This document shows positions 23,301 to 33,387 of a DNA stretch of 64,000 nt, in pieces (position 1 is the first letter of the stretch; every line of letters starts with the position of its first letter). The position numbers and the translations under genes were made by a program. Source of the DNA: Glandiceps talaboti (taxonomy: Eukaryota > Hemichordata > Enteropneusta > Spengelidae); contig NC_135569.1 of the NCBI RefSeq assembly GCF_964340395.1, positions 11,865,019 through 11,929,018 of the forward strand. The letters run 5' to 3'. The notes beneath the pieces are model-generated. The model saw nothing but the letters and a program-made list of their open reading frames with translations, had not been told where the DNA came from and searched no databases.

Positions 23301-25689
23301 TCTGCCAAGGAGTGTGCTGTACTTGGGATCAAGAATTTGTGGTGAGAATTAAGACATTGATTGCTTATATTCGGAATATGATAAGCCATAGGGATGAGGA
23401 TTGAGTATTTATTTTGTGATTTTTAATTTATGAAACAATTTTATCATGGCTTCCTACTTGAAAAATCAATGCAAAACAACATATGCCAAGTCCTTGTTAT
23501 AACTCAATACATTGCACAAAACTAAAAAAAAAATTGTAAAAGGTTTGGTATTGTACATACAGTAGCAAATGTTCTGCACATTTATTATGCTTTTTGAGTT
23601 ACAAACAAGGACTTGACATATGTTGTTTCACATTGACTCGGGGATGTTTTCCATATTGTTCAGATATCGAGGAAAGCAGCAGTGTTCTATGATTAACCAA
23701 GTAACCTATACCATGTATACCCCCAAGGTACACACAAACAGGAAGTAGAGTGCCACCATGGCAAATTGGTGTAAATTTTCAAACACTGCCAAATAAGTGA
23801 CATACATTGGCGTTGTTGTGACATAAGGTACAAGTATGATTTGCGTTATGCAGCAAAATAAAGGAAGTTAACATAGGTAAATTGACCTTTGACCCATTAC
23901 TGTTTTTTTTACAGGTCTATGATAAAAAGATGACCACTGAACTTGGAAAGATCAGTAAGCAGTGGGGTGGTCTTGGAAGAGAGATGTTCACCAACGCAAA
24001 CAACTTCAGTCTCACCTGTAAGTATAATTTTATCTGACTCTAGTGTAAGGAATTCAGAAGGCCCAATACTAATGGGTTCAATCTCTGCTATTAAGTTGTG
24101 TTTCATTGATCTGCAAACTCTTTATTCTAAGATGTTAATTTGTTCATTTATCCAAACATTATTTAAGTAGCATAAGTGTATTTGATTTCTAAAGACCATT
24201 GTTCAAACTGAGGAAATAATTCAACGTAATATCTCTATTTCTTCCGATAGTCCCACTTGACCTGGATGTCAAAATGAAGGCTACTCTGCTTGGAGCTTGC
24301 TTCCTGATTGTAAGTATTTATGCAGATAAGGCTATATTTATGAATATCAGTGTATATTTATGCAGATTAGTATATATGTATGCAGATTAGAGTATATTAT
24401 GCAGATTAGGATATGTTTATGCATATTTTGTATATTTATGTAGATTAGTATATATAGTATGCATATCTGTACATTTATGCAAAATAGTATACATTTATGC
24501 AAATTAGAGTATGCAGATTAGTATAGTTATGCAGATTAGAGTAGATTATGCAGAAAACTATATATTTATGCAGATTTCTGTATATATTTTTGCCTCTATA
24601 TTTATGCTAATTAGTATATATTTATGCAGATTAATATACATTGTATATATTAGATTATGCAGATTACTATATATTTACGCAGATTTCTGTATATATGTAT
24701 GTCGCTGTATATTTATGCGAATTAGTATATATTTATGCAGATTAATATATATTATACAGATTAGATTAGATTATGCAGATTAGTATATATTTATGTTGAT
24801 TATTGTATATATTTATGCCTCATTATAATAATGCTAATTAGTATATATTTATGCCAATTAGAGTTGATTATGCAGATTACAATTAACAAACTATTATGTT
24901 GATGTATATCATCTTCTGATTGAACTTGAACCCTGACCTTTAGTAACAGTCTAACACTTAACACTTGGTAAAAGTAACACTAATGTGAGATTCTGTGACT
25001 GAAACCCTGGCTTTTAGTAACACTCTAATGCTCCTGGTGTCATTAGTCCCCGCCGGACGAAGTCCGGGACGGGAACTTATGGATTGGGTTCCGTCTGTCC
25101 GTCCGTTCGCAGCCGTTTCTTGGAGATGCCGGGACCAATTTTTTTCAAACTTGGTACAGGGGCAACATACAATAGCATACATATGCATGCCAATTTGTTT
25201 CATGATACGATCCAATATGGCCGCCTAGCAGCCATTTTGTTTGTGAACTTTCCATGTCCAAAGCCACAACTCAGACATGCTTGAACAGATCTCATTCAAA
25301 GTTGGTATTAGGACAGTGTTCTATGACATACATGTGCATATCCATTTTCGTCGTGATACAATCCCCCATACCCGACCCATCCTTTATTGTTGTAGGCATG
25401 TTCCATGTCCAACAAGCAGACACAACATATCTAAGTCTGTTTGATTTAGGTTCACAAGTGTTGTTGCGTGATCAGAGTAGTGATAATTCCTGAAAACCCA
25501 ATCATAGCGGGGACTATGTCATTCTCAATGGCTTATTGATAGGATAATATCAATGCAACAACCTGGGATTGAAACCCTTTGCCTATAATTAAAAATGCTA
25601 AGAAAATTAACAAACGCTGATTATATTCCTACACTTTCTGTCTTTACTAACAGGATTTTATGTTCTTCGAGCACAAGAAGAACAACTAG
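17393..25689 (+). CDS. PLSCR: Phospholipid scramblase family protein (paralogue 1)
   Basis: The product is a single-pass, calcium-responsive membrane-associated protein of the PLSCR family (symbol at family level only). Coding exons are 17393-17413, 18459-18684, 19752-19829, 20479-20555, 22071-22201, 23221-23341, 23915-24017, 24251-24309 and 25654-25689 (852 nt, 283 residues). An alternative last exon lies at 25949-25981. The N-terminus is rich in Gly, Gln and Pro ([14 protein letters not shown]). The scramblase core starts at [16 protein letters not shown]. The cysteine cluster CCAGCCWC at about 145-152 corresponds to the palmitoylated CCCPCC of human PLSCR1. [20 protein letters not shown] at 253-272 runs into the C-terminal transmembrane helix. 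The calcium-loop motif reads TNANNF at 244-249, where human PLSCR1 has TDADNF. Intron 5 uses a GC-AG donor (AACAG|GCAAGT). The matched paralogue lies at 55700-60758. Confidence 0.93.
18099..18395. repeat. Probable inverted-repeat element with ends (A)ATTGTTTGGTTC
   Basis: The left part AATAATTGTTTGGTTCTAGT and the right part (GGAACCACACAATTTTTTTA) are inverted. A shorter relative lies at 46594-46697 (ATAATTGTTTGGTTCCGG and CGGAACCACAAAATTGTTTT). It is non-coding and lies in scramblase 1 intron 2. Confidence 0.55.
18783..19051. repeat. MITE with TIR AATAGGCC (copy 2, in scramblase 1 intron 3)
   Basis: This is the same 269-bp length and sequence family as 2057-2325, in the same orientation. 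It begins AATAGGCCATTTCAGACTGC and ends GGAAAGGCCTATT. The high similarity between the two copies suggests fairly recent spread. Confidence 0.88.
21248..21695. repeat. Foldback MITE family CATATGGATGAGGAT (copy 2) with an internal TTAATTATCAA array
   Basis: The arms are as in 503-835 (CCATATGGATGTGGATTG at the left; CCAAAATAAATATCCAATCC at the right). Inside, 21538-21662 is an array of ATTATCAATTA units (11-bp spacings, some 8 bp shorter or longer) absent from the other copies. It lies in scramblase 1 intron 5, the GC-AG intron. Confidence 0.8.
23383..23766. repeat. Chimera of two MITE families in scramblase 1 intron 7
   Basis: Positions 23383-23636 match the CATATGGATGAGGAT family up to TGTTTCACATTGA. 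From about 23638 to 23766 the sequence switches abruptly to the second half of the AATAGGCC family (GGGATGTTTTCCATATTG... to CACCATGGCAAATT). Both pieces are truncated exactly at the joint. Confidence 0.75.
24310..24885. repeat. Imperfect TTTATGCAGATTAGTATA array in scramblase 1 intron 9
   Basis: About 25-30 degenerate units of roughly 18-24 bp (TATATTTATGCAGATTAG) start right at the exon-9 donor and run for about 570 bp. The apparent open frame at 24511-24783 is a product of the array. Confidence 0.8.
25044..25516. repeat. Interspersed element with TAGTCCCCGC ends in scramblase 1 intron 9
   Basis: The left end TAGTCCCCGCCGG and the right end GCGGGGACTA form short inverted repeats. The interior carries GTCTGTCCGTCCGTTCGC and CAAACTTGGTACAGGGGCAA-like segments. 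A diverged relative without clear ends is at about 19105-19330 (CAAACTTGGTACAAAGGTGA). It is non-coding and probably a non-autonomous transposon. Confidence 0.6.
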
Positions 25690-25785
25690 TGGGCTGGTAT
25701 ATCACCCATTCTTTCCATCTACATGTGCATATTCATGCAATTTCTGCCTAAGACCTTTGTGAGCAATCTCTTTGATCATAATAAA
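25654..25785 (+). other. Alternative last exon 'a' of scramblase 1 with its own AATAAA
   Basis: After CTAACAG the frame reads [11 protein letters not shown] and stops at 25687-25689. AATAAA follows at 25780-25785, so this exon could end a transcript by itself. It is paralogous to exon 'b' at 25949-25981. Confidence 0.8.
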
Positions 25786-25948
25786 CAGCGCCATCAATCA
25801 TAGCGAGAACAAGACTGATAGTTTGCAGTCAATAGCTCTCAGCTTATTAAATTATATTGCATGCATGTTAAATTGCTAATTCACTCAATGAATATATCCA
25901 TTCATTTATTCATTTAGTCATTCATGCATTCATTTCATTCATCAACAG

Positions 25949-27344
25949 GACTTCATGTTCTTTGAACAGAAGAACAACTAAGCCACTGAATGTGTGGTGA
26001 AGATTATCCAAGATGATTATGTTAGAAGAGGCTGTTATAATGTGAAGCATGTTTGTAAACCTGTCTCCAACTTAATAGAATTCACATATCAATCCATAGT
26101 ACCCCAGTAACTGTAACTTTTCTTTATTTTTCCATAATTTCCCAATTTTATTTTTCCATTAATTTTGCAAAGTGTACCAATTCTTCACTGGAAATAGTTT
26201 GATTCTATTGATAATTAGTAATGATGTTCTAATGATACTCACTGATGGTAGTGTGCACCCTTGCTTGATGTCAGTATGTAAACAGTTGTGTACTGACATA
26301 CAAAAATGAATACTTGTTTGTCAACAATTTTGTCAACAGTATGAATATTAAAACCATACTATTTTGCCATTAGTCAACAACGTGTACTTGTTTGCCATTC
26401 TTATAGTGTTTGATCACAAGATATACACTTCCTGAAGTACAACATTATGATGTTGCAAAGAAGAACAAAAAATATGAAAAATAGCTCAGTTACAGTTGCC
26501 GAGGCTGTAAATCTATGAAGTAAACACTTTGTGCATATCAGTTACTTAAAAGTGACAATCATATATAAAGCTAACATTCCATGTATGGGTATAATTTTCA
26601 ATGTATGTAGTGTCATCCAGATGTACTTACATACCAGTTGCTGGAATGTGAAATTTTTAATCTAAACAATGGACCATATAAATTTTACTCCCATTATGAA
26701 GAGTTTTGTATGTGAAAAAATCATTTGTAAATGCATGTATACATAACCATAGCTCAGATGATAATGAGAAAGAAATCTACAATTTTAATAGATGTATTAG
26801 TGAACAGCAAAATATCCATGAATCACTAATTTGGCCAAATCCTTATCTTACATTACATTCAGTAAATTTTCAGGTCACAATAAATTTCTCAAGATTTTAC
26901 ACCTACAACACACACCCAGAAAAGGAATTCATGACTCGAATTTCAGTACAGGTATAGAAAGCAAATTATGAAGACCTTGCTGTCTTTATAAATACCATTT
27001 TCACTGTCACAAAAAATCTTGATGTGTATACATGTACATTACATCTAGCAAGAAATATTGCTGTATATTTCATTGAATTTAAGACCTCACAAAATGCATC
27101 ACAATTTCACAAATAGGAGGCTTTATGTAACTATGTAACCAATGAAATACTTGGTATGTAACAAATGTATATCAGCTGTACCAAGTCAAGTGTATATATT
27201 GTGGTGATGGGCTCAAGTAGTAAATATATTATATAGATGTATTTTCACATTTTTTCCAATATATAGTCAGAGACTTACCAAATGTATGCAGTATGTGTTA
27301 CATGTTATGTGGTACCGTCCACAGTAAACATGTAAAGAAATAAA
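25949..27344 (+). other. Alternative last exon 'b' of scramblase 1 and its long 3'UTR
   Basis: After ATCAACAG the same phase gives DFMFFEQKNN and a stop at 25979-25981. A candidate AATAAA lies at 27339-27344, which would give a 3'UTR of about 1.36 kb without any other gene. Using this exon instead of 'a' changes only the last residues (EHKKNN to EQKNN) and the 3'UTR. Confidence 0.75.
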
Positions 27345-27349
27345 ACGAA

Positions 27350-29200
27350 AACCTTAAGAAATCTAACAAACGTGAGATATATAAACATAGGATGTTTTTC
27401 TGATTATGTTAGATTTTATGTGTAATCTCCTATTTCTTATTGTTATTTAGTCAGAGGCTAACTGCTGAATATTACAAAGTGAGACATGTTGATACTTGGT
27501 AGAGTAAACACACAAATGAAATAATCTAAAAAAGTTTAAAGTTGAAATGTGTTATTTGCATGATTAATTAATAATTTATCCAGATTTCAAACAAGCTGTA
27601 TTACAGGTAATAAGTGAAATGTATGTATTGTAATCAGGAATGGGAGGTGTATTCATGAAGGAAGTCAATGAAAACATAAAGTTGCTGTTTTACTGTCGGA
27701 ATCATTGTCGTAAACCATAGCCTCTTTTACAACTGTGTCCAGTGTCGCGGAAGAAACATCAGCTCTTGTTTGCGAGAATGTGTCAGATTATACTCGCCCA
27801 GACCTAGGCATACAAACCATTAAACATTGAATGTTCTTTGCAATACTTTCCTCTGCATTGAGATATTGCTTCATACTGTTGTCAGTCATAAAATTGCGAA
27901 AAAAAGGAGAGGGCTATTGATAAATACTCTAGAAAGCAATTCTGCTGGACCACACTTCCTATAGTCTATTACATCTAGAAACATATTGCATGGAAATTGG
28001 AAATTTCATTATATATATTTGATACTAGTATTTTCAAATTGTATGAAAAAAAGTGTTACAGATATGATTGGTGATGGAAATATTTATACTTCTAGTGATT
28101 AAGTACATTGATTATTACTGAGTGTTGATCCTGCTAAGGTTTTTTGAGGTTGCACAAATTTAGAAGAATGTGTGACAGTCAGTAGCTGACATGGCCGTAG
28201 AGTTGTTATAGAAAATGGAAGATAAGTTACTATTTTGAAGCAATTTTCAACACTATCAGTTGATTTTAATAGAAGATTTCCTTGTATAATCGAGTTCAAA
28301 TCAGTTATTTTTTTTGATCATGTATCTTCTTTTCTCATTAAACTATCAATTTTGACACGAATATTTAACACTGATAAATAGGAAATGTTTCGCAAAATGT
28401 CTAATTGTATTGCAGTAATAATACATGATCTGACAAACTGCAAAGTTAGTACACAAATAAACCTGTACAGGGAATGCTGAGGGCAGTAGCGATTATTACA
28501 ATAGGAGTTGTGCCTTATTTATATATTATACAATATTTGATATGCTAGACCACTTGTTATTTGAGTATATGTATTTCTTCTCATAACAAATTTCTTTAAA
28601 AAAATGTTATCCTGAAGCATTCTGTATGGAGTTACTCCATTCACAGACTTGCCGGTACTGTAAATCAGACCAAAGTTCAACACAGTCATGTACAGACCTG
28701 ACATAAAATTGTTGTATGGGTCACAAATAGATGAAATATAACTACGTTGGCGTAACTATGTTCACCAAAGTTGTGCACAGACTACGAGATGCAGATGCTG
28801 AATTTAATACTAGGTTATCACATGAATGTGTAGAGAATGCTTTGATTTATTTTGTTAGTATCTCAAAAAAAATAAACAATCATTTCTTTTGAAAAAGAAA
28901 CAGTATTTTATGGTACACTTGATTCTCTTACAATACAGTATGGTGTTTCCCCACTACCGGTTATAAACACGGACCACAACCATAAGGTCCTTTTTAATGA
29001 TTTGAAAGGATTCTGTACGATTTTAAAACTCTAATAGCTCTATTAAATTACAACAAACTGTGTGTCTCGATATGAAGTATGGTAACCTTCACTTCAATGG
29101 AAGTAAATATTTTGTACCTTTGTTAGGATATCCTACATGAAATAAAGTGTGTCTGCTGTATCAATTCTTTCCCTGCTCGTGTTTTTTCAAAACATTCAAG
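27350..29200. other. Intergenic, nothing recognised
   Basis: AT-rich sequence with short unsupported open frames. About 27705-27740 resembles one arm of the foldback at 9426-9605. Confidence 0.5.
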
Positions 29201-29258
29201 TGTGTATGTATGTATGTATGTATGTATGTATGTATGTATGTATGTATGTATGTATGTA

Positions 29259-29295
<37 letters not shown>

Positions 29296-29474
29296 ATGTA
29301 TGTATGTATGTGTGCATGTATGTATGTATGTATGTATGTATGTATGTATATGTGTGTGTATGTATGTATGTATGTATGTATGTATGTATATGTATGTATA
29401 TGTGTGTGTATGTATGTATGTATGTATGTATGTATGTATGTATGTATATATGTATGTATGCGTGTGTAGTTTGC

Positions 29475-29503
<29 letters not shown>
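29201..29503. repeat. (GTAT)n/(GT)n microsatellite
   Basis: About 300 bp of GTAT tetranucleotides are interrupted by short GT dinucleotide runs. The long open frames here (CMYV or HTYI repeats) are products of the repeat. Confidence 0.95.
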
Positions 29504-29509
<6 letters not shown>

Positions 29510-30288
29510 TAAAGAACATCCTATATGCATATATAACATTGCCAGCTACTCTTTCATTATTCCTCTATAGACAAATTTAAATGGCAGCAAATTTTTGCGA
29601 TTCTTGAAAGATTTACAGGGAAGATTCTGTGTACTCATGTATTTCAAATCATTCCAAGTCCCAATACATGCAATATAGCACAAATTGATGGTAGTAACAT
29701 TGGGTATTCATTCATCAAAATCAAAATTATATACTGACAAGTTAATAACCCCTTCCCATTGAATACTTTCTAATATAATGGAATGACTGCCACCTCTAGG
29801 CCACCATCCCATTTCTGAGTCCCTTTTCTGAATATTTACCCATCCATATATATTCATACCAAACACATAAGACAACACAGTGTCATCAAAAAAATGAAGT
29901 AAATACTAGCATACACCCACAGGGAGCACAGGAACCGTCACGGTGTTATAAAACAAACAAAACAAATGAACTAATAATAAATAAACCAAAGCAAACAATA
30001 TGCACGAGTATAAAATGGCAATATCATAAACAGATTTTATACGTTTACTGAAATCAACAACTAATCTCGGGACGGCATGAATGTTCGTGAACAAATTTAC
30101 AGTGCTCATCGAGACCTCCACTGCACGATGGCGAAAGCACATACAACTTACAAGGAAGTGCAGGGTACCGGGTACTGAGCTGTTATCATGGAAGTACCAC
30201 TGCACCGGTGGCGGGTGGTACGTTCACGCTATTATCAGCAAGTTCATGAGCCGAGGACCCCCAACGTCGATTTTCTCGCTCAGAGTAA

Positions 30289-30323
30289 TCACGTGACTAC
30301 GGGGATTCCCTGAACTCTATGCC
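30289..30323 (+). promoter_or_regulatory. CACGTG-containing proximal promoter of sulfotransferase A
   Basis: AATCACGTGACTACGGGGAT followed by TCCCTG lies just before the ATG (CACGTG at 30290-30295). The same block with the same spacing (34-37 bases to the ATG) precedes genes B (39042) and C (46306). The E-box suggests USF/MITF/TFE-type bHLH-ZIP control, which is an inference. Confidence 0.6.
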
Positions 30324-33300
30324 ATGGCGTCACCTACGATCGAAAAGATCGGTAATATGGAATGTTTTCGTTACGATGGCGTACCGATCCCTGCGAAAGT
30401 TACAAACGCAAGCAACATTGATGCCCTGAAGACGTTTGAAGTCCGTGATGATGATGTGTGGGTCGTGTCGTACCCAAGAACAGGTCAGTGCAGTAGATCG
30501 ATTATGTACCCCAGTACTATCATGACTATAGTCAGTACCCGTGGCCCTAGTCTATCAGCTAGCCCTCGGATGTTCTTCCGATAAAATACGACACACAGCC
30601 GAACAACGCTATCGAGGATGGAACATTCGGACAAGCCCTCACATGCGAATTTCGTTCGCTTATATAGTTATAGCATCGAAAGAAAGCCCGAACGTCTAGC
30701 AGCAAGACTACCGTGGCCCCTGCTTGCAGACGGAGTAAGTCGCCCCTTCCTTCTCCACGCGATACATCATTCATGACTTTAATCATAGACCCTCCACCAC
30801 CAACCGTTGGTGGTGGAGGGTCTATTCTTTAAAATATGTAACTGACGCACATGTTGTTGTTTTCACAATAACCTCCTACCTATTCTAGTCTGGTCCGGGA
30901 GTCTGGTAGAGGTACGACGTCATGTCTTTATCAGGACTCGAGTGTGGACATAGTTATTGCCACATGGATCGGCAGGAATGTAATTGATTGGTCAATCGAT
31001 CGATCGATCGATCGATCGATCGATCGATCGATCGATTGATTGATTGATTGATTGGTTGGTTGGTTGGTTGGTTGGTTGGTTGGTTGGTTGGTTGGTTGGT
31101 TGGTCAAGTTGGTTGGTTGGTTGGATGGTTGGTTGGTTGGTTGGTTGAATTATCATTTTTTGTGGTTACATAAAACATTTTGTGTGGTATTGATCAATTG
31201 ACTGATCCTGTGGTGATATAACACTTTTTTCTTCTTTCCCTGGCTCGTTTTGTCTTTCAGCTGTATATAATTCTCTCTTTGTTGACTAAATCATATTTCG
31301 TACAGGGTCTATGACAAAATACAGACACCTTGTCCATCCTTCTCCTCTTATCTAAATGAAAACACCCTTAATCTTATAATTACTAAGGCACCCATTACAG
31401 GAACAGGTTGCTTTATCTAGTACCTTCAGGGAGATTATAACACCAAGCCATCATATACTCTCTTTTATAGAAGATCGATCAATCAATTACATGCCTGCTG
31501 ATCCCTGTGGTATATCTCCTGCTACACCCATGGTGAAACTATATACCCTACACCAGGGGGTACGGACGCGATACTGACAATGTCAATGAGAAGAGAGGGA
31601 CAATATCAGAATCGAGTCCCGACGCACACCGTCCGCAAGCTAGGACGAGAGTGAAAGTGGGTTATACTTCTATGGTGTATCTGTGCATTATAACTGAATG
31701 TTTTAGAACAGTTTCGAAAGCCCACCATATATTGTATTTTGTGTAAATTTGATAATATGTTTACAAGGGTTGGACTAGATTATTTTGCTAGTCAACGACC
31801 GCTAATCCCCTTTTCCTGTTACAGGGGGTTGGACTCTGTTAGTTGTTAGTCAACTACCTCTAATCACTGTTATAGGGGTTGAAATCTATTAGTTGCTAGG
31901 CAACTACCTCTAATCCCTGTTATAGGGGTTGGACTCTATTAGTTGCTAGGCAACTACCTCTAATCCCTGTTATAGGGGTTGGAATCTATTAGTTGCTAGG
32001 CAACTACCTCTAATCACTGTTATAGGGGTTGAAATCTATTAGTTGCTAGGCAACTACCTCTAATCCCTGTTATAGGGGTTGGACTCTATTAGTTGCTAGG
32101 CAACTACCTCTAATCTTCTTTCCTGGCCATGTTATCATGTGATTTTTGTTGTCATTAAATGTATACACTATCTTAGACATAATTTATTTGTGGGGATAAC
32201 TGATATAACAACCTCGCTGTACATGTACTATACTGAAAACATGTTGTGCATTTTAATTGACTTACCCCCCCCCCCACCCTCGATATGTAAGTATTCGTCA
32301 TCCCATCCTAATTTCAACGTTGTCGTATATTCAAATTCCAGGTAGTCACTGGGTGAGAAATATCATATACAATATAGTGAACTGTGACAAACCAGAAATA
32401 GCCCTACCTGTGGACGACTTGGCCCCATTTGCAGAATTCAACGAATTTTCAACAGGTAACAGTTATTTGCGTACGTTGTCTTGGAAACACAATATTGTAG
32501 AAAAGAATGATAGTACGTTCACAATAAGAGGATGAACATTTCCAAAATTGTGTACGAATAATTTTGAATATTTATATAAATTCTTTGAAATGCAATTTGC
32601 GTTCCTTCACAGTCCAACTACCGGCATGTAGCCATTAGTTCGTTCATCAGTACCAGATACCACTTCGTCCCAGTCTCTGACTTTGTCCTAAAATTACCTC
32701 TTGGTGGCAGCATTTACATTATTTTGAAAGTTTTGTGTAACGGTTTGTAAAAGTACAATGTTTAGTCTTTCAATACTCAAACTAAACGTTAGCTTCATAG
32801 AAACTAACATCTGACATTGTATTTGCAGGGCAGCCTCGACATGAACAGCTTACAGCTGCCCCTAGATCAGAACGTCGAATTATTGGTACTCATTTATATG
32901 CATCTATGTCACCAAGGCAACTATTTGAACGGAAAGGAAAGGTAGTATGCTCAACATCGAGGTGGGGGGGGGGTGAGGGTCATCGCAAAGTAGTTATGGA
33001 CATGCGGTTTTGAATTCCCCCTTTTTCAACCCGTACACTTTTGAGTTTTGAATTCTTAAACTATATTTAAGATTTGGACCTTTGAATACACCGACAAAGT
33101 AGTTCCATATATACATACCATGTACACATACATACATACATACATACATACATACATACATACATACATACATACATACATACATACATACATACATACA
33201 CACATACATACATACATACATACATACATACATACATACATACATACATACATTGTACATACATGCATGCATGCATGAATGCATGCATGCATACATACAT

Positions 33301-33348
33301 ACATACATACATACATACATACATACATACATACATACATACATACAT

Positions 33349-33387
<39 letters not shown>

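Noticed and set aside
29123-29570. Open frames of up to 138 codons with YMYVC or HTYIHT repeats
   Set aside because: They are translations of (GTAT)n/(GT)n microsatellites. The same holds at 33056-33637, 54547-54947, 55277-55622, 56650-56937, 60434-60758 and 46702-47135.
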